NCBI GenBank assembly: GCA_964481395.1
Contig: CAYZYG010000004.1
Span: 1-64,000 of the forward strand
Reading direction: 5' to 3'
DNA length: 64,000 nucleotides
Source of the DNA: JBFMFH01 sp964481395
GTDB taxonomy: Bacteria; Acidobacteriota; Vicinamibacteria; Vicinamibacterales; JAKQTR01
The position numbers and the translations under genes are program-made. Below are positions 1-10,300 of this stretch, in pieces. Numbering within the stretch: the first letter of the stretch is position 1; each line of letters starts with the position of its first letter. The notes under the pieces were generated by a model. That model was not told where the DNA came from. It did not search any database and saw only the letters and a list, made by a program, of their open reading frames with translations.

Positions 1-17
1 CCGGCGAGCGCGAGCGG

Positions 18-60
18 GCCGGCGAACGTGACTGGGTTTGGCGAATACACGTTCGCCGGC
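18..60. repeat. Inverted repeat (hairpin) downstream of the Uma2 gene
   Basis: Positions 18-30 and 48-60 are a perfect 13-base inverted repeat around a 17-base loop. It lies just past the stop of the minus-strand Uma2 gene, so it could act as a terminator, although no T-run follows. A related but imperfect segment lies on the other side of the same gene near 861-882. Confidence 0.5.
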
Positions 61-67
61 GCGCTCG

Positions 68-667
68 CTACGCCGGTGTTCGCTCCGGTTCCTCGGGCAG
101 CCAGAGCGCGGGGAGTTCAAGGGGCATTTGCTCGAAGGGCTCCGCTCTCACCACCTCGTCGCCGACGTGCGTCTCGACGATGGCCCAGTGACGGCCGTCG
201 AGGCGGAGGACCTCGAGCGTGCGGAGCCTGGGATCGATCAGCCAGGCATGACCGACGCCGTCAGTGGCGTACACGCGGAGCTTCTTCGCGCGATCGAAGG
301 ACGCGGTAGAGGGCGACAGGATCTCGCAGATCCAGTCGGGCGGCAGGACGAACCAGGCCACGTCAGGGACGACGGGCATCCGCGTCCGTCGCCATCCGGC
401 CAGATCAGGCACGACGATCTGCGTGCTCAGGTGCAGCTCGGGTTCCTGCAGAATGACCCAGCCCCCAGGCCCGCCGCGGCCCTCGTGGAAAGCCGGAATC
501 AGCCGCGACCCGAGCATGCCGTACGCCACCGAATGCCGGGCAGCCGGTCGAGGAGACGCGTGCAGTTCTCCGTCGACGATTTCCCCCACCACGTGGGGCG
601 GAAGCGCCTGCAGATCCGCGTATGTCGCGGGGCGATCGAACGGCGGGACGCGCGGCACTGGGCGCAT
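68..667 (-). CDS. Uma2 family endonuclease-like protein (DUF820)
   Basis: A 199-residue protein of the Uma2/DUF820 family, small PD-(D/E)XK-fold proteins often found in many copies in cyanobacteria, Chloroflexi and Acidobacteria. Family features visible are the N-terminal segment ending in VGEIVDGELHASPRP, the core VPDLAGWRRTRMP and PPDWICEILSPST, then a DRAKKLRVYA segment followed by HAWLIDPRLRTLEVLRL. These supply the Asp/Glu/Lys residues of the nuclease-like core. An in-frame upstream extension exists, but homology begins at the methionine at 667, so that start was chosen. It is a lone gene with hairpins on both sides. Nuclease activity is known by fold rather than by a well-defined role. 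Confidence 0.85.
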   Translation of the reverse strand: MRPVPRVPPFDRPATYADLQALPPHVVGEIVDGELHASPRPAARHSVAYGMLGSRLIPAFHEGRGGPGGWVILQEPELHLSTQIVVPDLAGWRRTRMPVVPDVAWFVLPPDWICEILSPSTASFDRAKKLRVYATDGVGHAWLIDPRLRTLEVLRLDGRHWAIVETHVGDEVVRAEPFEQMPLELPALWLPEEPERTPA

Positions 668-962
668 TGTACATCGTCGTCTCTTGCACGGAACGTGCCC
701 GAATGCCGGCATGGGGAACGTGCCTGGAATCCGGATCGATGACCACGCCGTACCGCGCGACCGTGGCAGGAACTGCGACACTCCGGGGCTTCCGGCAGAG
801 CAGATTCTGCCCACTTGAAGCGTGCGGCGAGTTTGCCGTGAGTGGGTCGCCGGACGAGTCACGTTCGTCGGCCCGCTCGCCCCGACCGCGAAAACCCGCA
901 GGTGAGTTTGACGGCGAGCGAGGAGTCGCGCACGTGATTGGCGCGCGGACCGGGCCCGTCCG

Positions 963-980
963 GGCAAGCCCGGGCTTGCC
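963..980. repeat. Perfect 18-base palindrome
   Basis: GGCAAGCCCGGGCTTGCC reads the same on both strands. It sits in the 533-base intergenic stretch between the Uma2 gene and the sulfatase, just before the dispersed hairpin element. No gene was seen in this stretch. Confidence 0.5.
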
Positions 981-1005
981 GCCGGCGGGCTGCAAAGGCA
1001 CAATT

Positions 1006-1167
1006 CTAGCGAGGCTGCGCCTCAAAGACCGCCGAGGCATGTCGTGACGGCTTCGCCTCGCTAGATCACAGTATTGACTTTGCCCCGCCTACGGCGGGGC
1101 GTAGACGTCTTGAAGGCCGTCGTGACACTTTACTCATTCGCAACGAATCTTGGCCTTCAAGACGTCT
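1006..1167 (-). repeat. Dispersed hairpin element, copy 1
   Basis: An element of about 160 bases made of three consecutive inverted repeats: a 10-base pair CTAGCGAGGC/GCCTCGCTAG at 1006-1015 and 1055-1064, an 8-base-stem hairpin GCCCCGCC-TAC-GGCGGGGC at 1082-1100, and a perfect 16-base pair AGACGTCTTGAAGGCC/GGCCTTCAAGACGTCT at 1103-1118 and 1152-1167. The inverse complement of the same series recurs at 30945-31243, and one arm recurs at the right edge of the window. It contains no coding sequence and ends 33 bases before the sulfatase start. Confidence 0.8.
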
Positions 1168-1200
1168 GGCAACCACGGAACGACCTGACAGGATGGTGTC

Positions 1201-2553
1201 ATGGTGAAACGGGCTTGGCTGGCAATACTCGTGGGCGTGGTGGCCGTGCTGACGGCCGACATTGGAACGGCCCAGGAGGCCGTCCGGAATGACCAGCCGA
1301 ACATCGTCCTCGTTTTCGCGGACGATCTCGGCTACGGCGACCTGGGCGTGTTCGGCAGCCCGACCATCAAGACTCCCCGCCTCGATCGACTCGCGGCCGA
1401 GGGCGTCAAGCTCACGTCGTTCTATTCGGCCGCTCCGGCCTGCACGCCTTCGAGGGCCGCGCTGCTCACCGGGCGCTACCCGATTCGCTCCGGCATGAAC
1501 CAGGTGCTCAACCCGGATGCCGAACGCGGCCTGCCGGCCACTGAGACCACCCTCGCCGAACTGCTGAACGACGCCGGCTACCACACGTCGATGATCGGCA
1601 AGTGGCATCTGGGCGATCGCCCCGGCTTTCTCCCGACCGATCATGGGTTCGACGACTACTTCGGCCTGCTCTACAGCAACGATATGGTCCCGCCGTGGGT
1701 ACAGACCACCAAGCCGCTCCGTCTGTTCAGAGGTGACGTCGAACAGCCGGGCGACGTCGACTCGAGCCTGCTGACGACGAGGTACACGGAGGAAGCCATT
1801 CGCGTTATCCGCGAACGGCGGCGGCAGCCGTTCTTCCTGTATCTTGCGTACTCTATGCCTCACGTCCCTATCGGCACGTCCGCCGCCTTCGCCGGGAAGT
1901 CTGCCGGCGGGCGGTATGGCGATGTCATCGAAGAGCTCGACTGGAACATCGGCCGAATCGTCGACACCATCCGAGAACTGCGGCTGGACGATCGGACCCT
2001 CATCATCTTCACGAGCGACAACGGCCCCTGGACGAACATGCCCTCGCGTATGCTCGTCAACGACCGGATCCGTCTCACCGACGCCGGCAGCGCCGGTCCC
2101 CTTCGCGGGAGCAAGGGCACTACGTGGGAAGGCGGGGTGCGCGTCCCGTTCATCGCCAGGTGGCGGGACCGGATCGAGCCCGGTTTCGTGAGCGCCGACT
2201 TGGCCTCGACCCTCGACGTCCTTCCCACCGTGGCGGGGTTGGCCGGCGTCGGCCTGCCGCCAGCGCTCAAGCTCGACGGCGTTGACATCATGCCGTTGTT
2301 GGGCGGGGAGGGACCGTCGCCGCGGCAGGAGATCTTCTACTTCAACGAGGGCCGGCTCGAGGCAGTGCGCGAGGGCCAGTGGAAGCTGAAGGTCGAATGG
2401 AAGAAGGGCTTCTCGACCCCCGTCCCGGAGCTGTACGATCTGGAGAACGACCCGTCCGAGCGCTACAACGTGGCCGGCGCCAACCCGGAGACCGCCGAAC
2501 GGCTCCTGAACCGGGTGATGGGATTCGCCAAGGAGGTCGGGGCCGTGCGGTAG
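1201..2553 (+). CDS. Secreted arylsulfatase-family sulfatase
   Basis: A 450-residue sulfatase of the alkaline phosphatase superfamily that hydrolyses sulfate esters. Residues 1-24 form a signal peptide ending TADIGTAQ, so it acts outside the cytoplasm. The metal-binding pair DD is at residues 41-42 (FADDLGYGD). The signature CTPSRAALLTGR starts at Cys81, the residue converted to formylglycine in Cys-type sulfatases. Downstream are GKWHLGD, the FTSDNGPW metal-binding segment and KGTTWEGGVRVPF. It is of normal length. No sulfatase-maturating enzyme is encoded nearby, so activation would need an FGE or anSME gene elsewhere. The physiological substrate is unknown. Confidence 0.93.
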   Translation: MVKRAWLAILVGVVAVLTADIGTAQEAVRNDQPNIVLVFADDLGYGDLGVFGSPTIKTPRLDRLAAEGVKLTSFYSAAPACTPSRAALLTGRYPIRSGMNQVLNPDAERGLPATETTLAELLNDAGYHTSMIGKWHLGDRPGFLPTDHGFDDYFGLLYSNDMVPPWVQTTKPLRLFRGDVEQPGDVDSSLLTTRYTEEAIRVIRERRRQPFFLYLAYSMPHVPIGTSAAFAGKSAGGRYGDVIEELDWNIGRIVDTIRELRLDDRTLIIFTSDNGPWTNMPSRMLVNDRIRLTDAGSAGPLRGSKGTTWEGGVRVPFIARWRDRIEPGFVSADLASTLDVLPTVAGLAGVGLPPALKLDGVDIMPLLGGEGPSPRQEIFYFNEGRLEAVREGQWKLKVEWKKGFSTPVPELYDLENDPSERYNVAGANPETAERLLNRVMGFAKEVGAVR

Positions 2554-2564
2554 GCCTCCGGCCT

Positions 2565-2593
2565 GGGGCCCGGGATCGGGGACCGGGAACGGG
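2565..2593. repeat. Seven-base tandem array (GGGAYCG type)
   Basis: Four successive degenerate heptamers, GGGGCCC, GGGATCG, GGGACCG and GGAACGG, start 12 bases after the sulfatase stop codon. The same period and related sequence recur at 16418, 25767, 43745 and 47134. Confidence 0.7.
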
Positions 2594-2730
2594 TTGTTCC
2601 AGCTGCCGTCGTGCCCGCGGCCACACCGCGTTTCCTGAGACCGTCCGCCGCAAGGGACGCGACTTCTCCGACAGGAGACAGTGAGACACGGCTGACTCGT
2701 CGAAAGTCGGCCTTTCTCAGGGGCGAGCCA

Positions 2731-2748
2731 GAGGCACCGCTCTTGCAA
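2731..2748 (+). promoter_or_regulatory. Candidate sigma-54 (-24/-12) promoter
   Basis: The sequence GAGGCACCGCTCTTGCAA has GG at 2733-2734 and GC at 2745-2746 with exactly 10 bases between them, within a good match to the GGCAC-N5-TTGC sigma-54 consensus. Transcription would start near 2758, about 29 bases before the PEGA-protein start. No enhancer-binding activator gene is visible nearby, so this is a sequence match only. Confidence 0.6.
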
Positions 2749-2786
2749 CACGTGAACTGGTTGCCGGTGCCTCCAGGAGAGTCGTC

Positions 2787-3839
2787 ATGCGTCCCAAAAC
2801 TGCAATGCTCGTAACCGTCCTCGCGGCCGGAGGCTTGCTGACGGTGTGGTCAGGAGTGGCGGAAGCCCAAAACCGTGGCAAGGCCCGGCCGCGAACGCCA
2901 CAGGGGCCGACCGTCAGCCAGCCGAGGCCGGGTGGCGGCCAGCCCGGAGCCATCCAGGGCTACCCGGGGCGAGGTCCCGCCCGGCCGGGAGGCCCGGTAT
3001 ACGGGCATCCCGGACAGAGATATCCCGGACGATACCCGAACGTCCGCGCTAGTGTCGGGTTCCACTACGGCTACTACCGGCCGGCGTACTTTTATTCGCC
3101 GTGGGGGTGGTACCCCTGGTACCCCTGGGATTTCTACGACTGGTACGGGTATCCCTACGGGCAGTACGGTCCGTACGGACCCCGGGGGTACTACGGCTAC
3201 TACGCCTACAACGGCAGTTCACTCAAGCTCGAGGTTCAGCCCAAGGACGCGGAAGTCTACGTGGACGGCCATCGGGCGGGCGTGGTGGACCAGTTCGACG
3301 GGTTCTTCCAGCGTCTGACCGTGGAGGCGGGCGGGCACGACGTCACGCTGTTCAAGCCAGGGTTCCGCACCGTCACGCAGAGTGTCTACCTGCAGCCCGG
3401 GTCGACGTTCAAGCTTAAGTACGTCATGGAGCCGCTCGCGGCCGGCGAACAGTCCGAACCGCCGCCTGCGCCTGTGCCTGACCCCGAGCCGCAGACACAG
3501 CCCAGCCCGCCCGAACGGCGCTTCGGTGTAGAGCCCGGCACGCCCGAGCCGCGGCCTGGAGCACAAGCCCCCCCGCCGCAGCCCGTACCGCCGCGTGTCG
3601 AGGCTGACGCGCGATTCGGCCAGCTCGCCATCCGCGTGCAGCCTGAGGGCGCCCAAGTCTTCATCGACGGCGAAGCCTGGCAGGGTCCGCGCGGCGCCGA
3701 CCGGATGATCGTCCACCTTCCTGCCGGCACGCACCGGCTGGAGGTCCGCAAGGACGGCTATGAGCCGTTCGTCGCGCAGTTTGAAATCAAGCCCGGCGAG
3801 ACGACGGCCCTCAACGTCAGCCTCGTCGGTCTCTACTGA
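2787..3839 (+). CDS. Secreted PEGA-domain protein with Tyr/Gly/Pro-rich segment
   Basis: A 350-residue exported protein. The signal peptide covers about residues 1-28 and ends at VAEAQ. A Pro/Gly/Arg-rich linker follows (30-80), then a Tyr/Trp/Gly/Pro-rich stretch (about 88-147, with repeats such as YPWYPWDFYDWYGYPYG). Two PEGA domains follow, at about 148-212 (KLEVQPKDAEVYVDGHRAG) and 275-348 (AIRVQPEGAQVFIDGEAW), joined by a second Pro-rich linker. PEGA domains are surface beta-sandwich modules associated with envelope proteins; no enzymatic function can be assigned. The AGGAGA ribosome site lies 7 bases before the start, and a candidate sigma-54 promoter lies just upstream. A strong hairpin follows the gene. 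Confidence 0.85.
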   Translation: MRPKTAMLVTVLAAGGLLTVWSGVAEAQNRGKARPRTPQGPTVSQPRPGGGQPGAIQGYPGRGPARPGGPVYGHPGQRYPGRYPNVRASVGFHYGYYRPAYFYSPWGWYPWYPWDFYDWYGYPYGQYGPYGPRGYYGYYAYNGSSLKLEVQPKDAEVYVDGHRAGVVDQFDGFFQRLTVEAGGHDVTLFKPGFRTVTQSVYLQPGSTFKLKYVMEPLAAGEQSEPPPAPVPDPEPQTQPSPPERRFGVEPGTPEPRPGAQAPPPQPVPPRVEADARFGQLAIRVQPEGAQVFIDGEAWQGPRGADRMIVHLPAGTHRLEVRKDGYEPFVAQFEIKPGETTALNVSLVGLY

Positions 3840-3859
3840 CTTCCTCACCGATCTGTCGC

Positions 3860-3887
3860 CCGCGCCCCGGCCAACCCCGGGGCGCGG
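3860..3887 (+). terminator. Hairpin between PEGA and outer-membrane-like genes
   Basis: A nine-base-pair GC stem (CCGCGCCCC paired with GGGGCGCGG) around a 10-base loop starts 20 bases after the PEGA stop codon and ends 16 bases before the next start. No U-run follows. It may be an attenuator rather than a full terminator. Confidence 0.45.
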
Positions 3888-3903
3888 CCCTGGAGACGGC
3901 GTC

Positions 3904-4590
3904 ATGTTCCGACACCATTGCACGACACTGGTCGTGGCGCTGTGGGCACTCGTGCTCGCGGCCATGCCGGCGGCTGCCCAGTCCGCCGCGAGCGCCGATC
4001 AGCAACAGCCCGGCGGCCAGACTCAAGGGCCGATGATTCTCGAGCCCGTCTCTCACCGCGTCGTCGTCGTCCCTGACGTGCGCTTCAGCGAGGTCGACGG
4101 CCGGTCGGCAACGCTCGTCGGCGGATACGGCGGCATGGTAATGGACGATCACCTGCTGGTGGGCGGTGGCGGCTACTGGCTTGCCAACAACCGCTGGGAT
4201 CGCGAGATGTTCTACCTCGGCGCCGTGGTCGGGTGGTATCTGTTGGGCAGCGACCGTTTCGACATCAGCCTCTCGAGCCTGGTGGGCGGCGGCACGGGCA
4301 CGGCAGCACTCGATGTCGATGGTCCCGTGATCATGCGACCCGACGACATCAGGTTCGGCCGCGACCAGCGGCCGGGATCCCCAACACACCTGATCTGGCC
4401 GAGTCCTTTCGTGATGCAGCGGACCTTCTTCGTCGCCGAACCGACGGCAAGCGTGATCTGGCGCTTCGCCAGGCGCGTCGGAATCACGGGCAGCGTGAGC
4501 TATCGACTGGTCGGAGGAGCCGACGCCCTGAACGAGGCATTCCGCGGTGTCTCGGGCAGCGTCGGCATCGTCTTCGGCGGAGGCAAGTAG
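3904..4590 (+). CDS. Hypothetical outer-membrane beta-barrel-like protein
   Basis: A 228-residue exported protein that I do not recognise at family level. A signal peptide is clear (MFRHHCTTLVVALWALVLAAMPAAAQ is hydrophobic and ends in an AXA site). The mature part starts with a Gln/Ala-rich linker and then shows alternating polar/hydrophobic strands rich in Gly and aromatic residues (SATLVGGYGGMVMDDHLLVGGGGYWLA, then FFVAEPTASVIWRFARRVGITGSVSYRLVGG), ending near GSVGIVFGGGK. This pattern suits a small eight-stranded-type barrel. The longer upstream extension would run through the terminator hairpin, so the start at 3904 is preferred. Confidence 0.7.
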   Translation: MFRHHCTTLVVALWALVLAAMPAAAQSAASADQQQPGGQTQGPMILEPVSHRVVVVPDVRFSEVDGRSATLVGGYGGMVMDDHLLVGGGGYWLANNRWDREMFYLGAVVGWYLLGSDRFDISLSSLVGGGTGTAALDVDGPVIMRPDDIRFGRDQRPGSPTHLIWPSPFVMQRTFFVAEPTASVIWRFARRVGITGSVSYRLVGGADALNEAFRGVSGSVGIVFGGGK

Positions 4591-4614
4591 TCCGGCCCTC
4601 CTCGGACAGGCCCG

Positions 4615-4646
4615 CGGTCGGGCCCGGGCGACTCCGGGCCCGACCG
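4615..4646. terminator. Strong bidirectional terminator hairpin
   Basis: A perfect 13-base stem, CGGTCGGGCCCGG paired with CCGGGCCCGACCG, closes a six-base loop between the convergent outer-membrane-like gene (ending 4590) and the TorD-like gene (ending 4649). A pyrimidine-rich TCTCACTC follows on the plus strand. It can terminate transcription from both sides. Confidence 0.65.
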
Positions 4647-4648
4647 TC

Positions 4649-5332
4649 TCACTCGGGTCCCGCCAACGGCGTCGAGCCGACCTCGGATCCGCACACCATC
4701 TCATCGTCGCCGGTACCCGCCGCCAGTCCGTCGGCGAGGGGCAGGACACTGCGCGGTGGCGGACCGACCCTGGCCAGCAGCGCCTCGGAGGCCATGACGA
4801 GGAAGGGCGGGCCGCCGTTGGCGAGGGCGCGCGCGATCGGCTGGACCATCAGAGACAGGTGGTCCGCGCGGAATCGCTCCGCGGCCTCCCTCGCCACATC
4901 CGCGTGCTCGCGGTCACCACACGCCAGCGCATACGCCTGCTTCATCAGCAGGTACGCGATGAAGCCCACCTCGACTGCGAGATGGTCTTCGGCTTCGCCG
5001 ATGTTCGAGCGGTAGGCGAAGGCGTCGTAGTAGGCGTTCAGCTCCGACAGCAGGTACCCGAACTGAACGGCCCCGAGGTAGGTGACCTCACGGGGTGGGA
5101 CAGGTCCGCCGGGACCGAAGATCGAGTGGTACAGGCCTTCGGACGCCTGTTCGCGGGCCGCCGAGGCGGCCTGCCCGAGCAGCGGGTCCGTGACTTCCTG
5201 TGCCAGTTCCGCGACCTCGGCCCTCCAGCTGCCGCGCGGGCATTCGAACAGGAGTTCGATCAGGCGCCACTCGGCCGCCTCTTTCAGGATGCGTGTCTCC
5301 TCGACGCTCAGCGCGCAATCCGTGGCGCTCAT
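4649..5332 (-). CDS. TorD/DmsD-family molybdoenzyme maturation chaperone
   Basis: A 227-residue, mostly helical protein of the TorD/DmsD/NarJ type. These chaperones bind the apo catalytic subunit of DMSO-reductase-family enzymes (often its Tat leader) until the molybdenum cofactor is inserted. Supporting features are the helical region LLFECPRGSWRAEVAELAQEV, then the acidic/aromatic core FGYLLSELNAYYDAFAYRSNIGEAEDHLAVEVGFIAYLLMKQAYA, which resembles the conserved E-P-x-D-H segment of the family in modified form. The C-terminal tail after about residue 195 looks unstructured. The gene overlaps the preceding gamma-subunit gene by four bases (ATGA, 5329-5332), which fixes the start and places it last in the molybdoenzyme operon. 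Confidence 0.8.
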   Translation of the reverse strand: MSATDCALSVEETRILKEAAEWRLIELLFECPRGSWRAEVAELAQEVTDPLLGQAASAAREQASEGLYHSIFGPGGPVPPREVTYLGAVQFGYLLSELNAYYDAFAYRSNIGEAEDHLAVEVGFIAYLLMKQAYALACGDREHADVAREAAERFRADHLSLMVQPIARALANGGPPFLVMASEALLARVGPPPRSVLPLADGLAAGTGDDEMVCGSEVGSTPLAGPE

Positions 5333-6195
5333 TTCGTCTCCCTGGCGAGAAGCGGGATCCAGCCGGTCCGCATCTTGCGGGCACCCGACTCCTGCAGCGA
5401 TCCCTGCCACACCGCGAACGCGATGCTGGATCGCTGACCCGCCGGGACGTCGCGCGGCCAGGCCCGCTTGATCACCACCGACCAGCCGGTCTTGCCGTGA
5501 ACGCCTCGGCCGTCTGACCCTCGGGGCTCCGGCGCCGGAGACAACGTACCCGGCCCCTGCGCGACGAGATCCTCAACCGGCGCCTTGCGCGGGCCGCTCC
5601 TGGTGTTGCCCAGCGACCGGGCTGGCGCGTACCGCTGCGCCATCTCCGCCTGTTCGGCGGATCCCGGCTCCAGTGACTGGGCGTTGAACGGGTAGTGGTC
5701 GATCGACGCGTTGGGATAGAGATCCCGGATGGTGTCGCCCCGTCCGTCGACGGTCGCCTGCCAGTCGGCGCGCCAGAACGTCACGTCGACCGTGCGTCCC
5801 GTCTCGCCCATCTGGGGCGCCGGGGGTTCCTTCTCGAACGTGGCGGGGATCTGCACGGCGCAGGCGTCGACCATGGAGGACGGTCCGGGCGCGTCGCTCC
5901 TGGTGTCGTCGTCCCATTCGAGTCGGAAGGCCACCTCCGATCCGGTCGTGATCGCCCGGACGCGGACTTCGGTGGTCGTCACCTTCATCTGTCTGGGTTC
6001 GACCAGATCCTGGAGGATGAGCTTGGCCACGTGCTCCGGCGCCGCGTTCCAGGCGGCATCGCCCGGATCGACAGGTACCGCGGCGGCCGGAACGGCGACA
6101 ACCTCGTTGACGAGTGTGGCCTGCTTCCGGCATCCCGCGGCGAGAGCCAGCGGAACGAGCAGAAGCATCGTGACGGTACGGGCGGCAGTACGCAT
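5329..6195 (-). CDS. Heme-b-binding gamma subunit-like lipoprotein (ethylbenzene dehydrogenase-related)
   Basis: A 288-residue protein resembling the heme b subunit (EbdC/DdhC/ClrC/NxrC type) of type II DMSO-reductase-family enzymes. It starts with a lipoprotein signal (LLLVPLALAAGC, Cys at about residue 22), so it is probably membrane-anchored in the periplasm. The domain begins with DPGDAAWNAAPEHVAKLILQDL, a typical 'item-to-weigh' N-terminus, continues with AFRLEWDDDTRS and MVDACAVQIP (possible axial Met region) and has a typical late strand GWSVVIKRAWP and IAFAVWQGSLQESGARK (possible Lys ligand). It should pass electrons between the beta subunit and a cytochrome. It sits 10 bases after the beta gene and overlaps the chaperone gene by four bases. 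Heme ligands are inferred, not certain. Confidence 0.82.
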   Translation of the reverse strand: MRTAARTVTMLLLVPLALAAGCRKQATLVNEVVAVPAAAVPVDPGDAAWNAAPEHVAKLILQDLVEPRQMKVTTTEVRVRAITTGSEVAFRLEWDDDTRSDAPGPSSMVDACAVQIPATFEKEPPAPQMGETGRTVDVTFWRADWQATVDGRGDTIRDLYPNASIDHYPFNAQSLEPGSAEQAEMAQRYAPARSLGNTRSGPRKAPVEDLVAQGPGTLSPAPEPRGSDGRGVHGKTGWSVVIKRAWPRDVPAGQRSSIAFAVWQGSLQESGARKMRTGWIPLLARETK

Positions 6196-6205
6196 GGCAG
6201 CCTCG

Positions 6206-7332
<1,127 letters not shown>

Positions 7333-7333
<1 letters not shown>

Positions 7334-10300
7334 CAGCGCTGCTCCTCTCGGCTGTCAACGAAGCCCCCGGCCAGGAACGTTGTCATCGCATTCGATTCGT
7401 AGCGGGGCCGGAGGCCCATGGCGGCCGGCCGCCAGAGCCCTCTACGGTCGAGTCCGCCCGGCTCGGCTTTGGTGATCTTCACGAACGCCTCCCGCGGCGC
7501 CCCGGTCGGACAGTGGATGTCGGGCTCGAATCCCTGCCGCATCCCCTGCCCGAACATGGTCTTGTGCACGAGCGAGTCGGTCATCCAGGTCGGTTTGAGC
7601 CAGCCGCGCGTGGCGGACTGGTGGGACCCGGACCGGAACATGGCCTGGTAGCCCGTGCGCGGGTTCTTCGCCAGGCCGTCGGCCCGCGTCCGTGCGCCAT
7701 CGACGGATCCAGGCGTGGCGGTGTACATGTTGAACCACATGCGCGTCACGCCCCGAGGGGTGCCGGGGTAGTACCGCGCGCGGCACAGCAGGCGCGCGAA
7801 CTCCATGTCCTTCTTGTTCGTCTGCCAGCCGCGAAACGGCCGATCCTCGGGATCCGGGTCGATCCAGATGTAGTCGCCGTCCTCGACGCCCAGTTCTTTC
7901 GCGTCCGACGGATTGATGTCCACGTAGCCTTCGGTCACGAACGGGCTGCGCTTGTCGTGCCGGTACAGATCGCCGAAGGGACCGAAGAGCACGGCAATCA
8001 TGTCCGTATCGATCGGCGTCGTGTGCGACCCGTGGCGGTACTTCGGCGTGTGGAAGATGAAGCGGTACGCGGGGTCCTTCATCAGCGGGTGCTTCGTGTG
8101 CTTCGCCTCGGCCCAGGTGAGCACCACGTTGCGGCCGCAGCGCGTCTCGCAGGACAGGTCATCCCGCGTCACCCCGTAGGCCTCTGGCCCTGTCGCGCGG
8201 ATGGCCTCGTGCGCCGGCGCGACGATGACGTTGGGCTCGTAGAAGGTGGAGTCCACCGGCTCCCGGTGGACGGGCAGATTCTCGCCCGCCTCGATGAACT
8301 CGTTCTCCTCGCGGTAGAACTCCAGCCGGCCGCTCTTCGTGTACCAGGGCTTCGAGTCGGTGACCTGGTCGTACCCGACGGCCTTGGGCGACGTCCGGCT
8401 GTTCATCAGCGCCGGCACACCCGCTTTCGCCTTCGCCTCGAGGTCCGTGAAGCGGTAGCCTTTGGTATTCGTCGAGAAGTCCAGGATCCGCTGCAGGTAC
8501 ACGTCGGCGCGGCCCTCACGCACGAACGTCCAGTAGTCGAGGAACCGCCGGTCCCCTGTGAGCGCGGCCAGTTTCGCCCCGACGAGGGCCTGCACCTCGA
8601 TGTCTCCCATCGTGTTGAACACGCGCTTCAGCGGCGTGCGCGGGAAGACCACGAGGAACGGGTTCGTCACCGACGCGGTCATGTCCGGATGTTTCAGTTC
8701 CGACCACGAGTCCACGCCGAACACGATGTCGGCCCACTCGCAGGAGGCGCTCCACCACCACTCGTGCACGGCGATCATCTCGATGCGCGGCAGCACGTTG
8801 ACCACGGTGTTGAAGTGCCACTTCACGTTGCCGAGGATGGAGTTCGCGTTGGCGAACCACATCGACTTGGTCGGCGCCGGCATGTGGCTCGATCCGGTCA
8901 GCAGCTTCGTGCCGACGCGCAGCGGGTGGTCCTCGTGGTTGTAGTAGTGCGCCGACTCGGGCCGCCAGTACTGCCGCGGCCTCGCGGGCTTCGCGGGATC
9001 CAGCTCGATGTCGAACGGATTCTCGTTGATGTACTGCGGGCAGCCGTTGAACAGCGCCACCCGGTAGTTGCCCGCGTACGATCCGAGATTGCCGGCGATC
9101 TTCCCGATGTTGCCCGTGAGCGCCGCCAGCAGGAGCGTGTCGCGGTCCTTGTTGTCGCTGTTGAAGAACTGGTTCGGTCCCATGCCGACGGCGAACAGCG
9201 TCGTGCCCGGCTCCTTGGCGAGGTGCCGCGCCAGCGATTCCACCGCCGCCGCCGGCGCCCACGTGATCTCCTCGGTCGTCCGGGGATCGAAATGGGCGGC
9301 GTACTCCGTCAGCAGGTCGAATACCGGACGGCAGCGGACCTTCTTGCCGTCGGCCAGCGTCACCTCGACGGCGCCCTCCAGCAGCGGATCGGCAATCGGA
9401 GAGTTCCGCCCGACCATGTCCCGCGTGACCACCTTGGGCGCGTTCGTCCGGCGATCCCACCAGACGTAATCGCCCCATTCGGACCGCATCGCCTCGCTCA
9501 CGACCGTGTCCGACTGGGCGATGGGCGGGGCCTCGCGCTCGCCTGCCGCGAGCACCTTCGTGTTCTTGAGGGCCGCGAGGCTGCCGCCGAATACCTCCTG
9601 CGCCCGAAGGTTCTTCAGCGTGTCCATGCGGACCAGCACGGGCAGGTCGGTCCACTGCTTGACGTACTCGATGTCGTAGAGCTTCTCGCGGAAGATCACG
9701 TTCGACAGGCCGAGGGCGAGCGCCGGCGTCGTGCCAGGCCGGACGACGAGGACGTCATCGCCCTTCGAGGCTGTCGCGGAGTACTCGCACGCGATCACCA
9801 CGACTCTGGCGCCCTTCAGCCGCGCCTCGGTCAGCCAATGCGCGTCGGGCATCTTCGTCGTGATCCAGTTCATCCCCCAGACCACCAGCGTCCTGCAGTG
9901 CTCGACCGCGTGCAGGTCGAATTCGACGGTCTGCTGGCCCGTCACCATCGGGTGGCCGGGCGGCAGGTCCGTGTGCCACGAGTAGTTGTCGAACCCTTTC
10001 GCTCCCAGTGCCTGATCGGGCCCGACCTTGCGGACGTGCGCGTCGAGCAGCGCCATCGCGTTCGCCAGCCGGTACATCCCGAACACGCGCGTGATGCCCA
10101 GCAGGGGCATCCCACCACGGAACTTCATCGTCTGGACGCCGGCGCCGCGGGTGGCCTCGATCGTCTCAGGGTCGTAGTGCTGCGCCGCGAGCCGCGCCTT
10201 GCCCGCATCCCCGCTGTACGTCTCGGCGATGTTCTTGAGCACGGCCGCCGCAATCGTGGCGCCCTCGTCGTGCGTGACCCTGACCCACTCGTCGCGCCCG

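Noticed and set aside
1066..2751. A 561-codon open frame on the minus strand opposite the sulfatase
   Set aside because: It has no recognisable domains, is Arg/Pro/Gly-rich, and lies exactly opposite a well-conserved sulfatase. It is an antisense shadow caused by high GC content.
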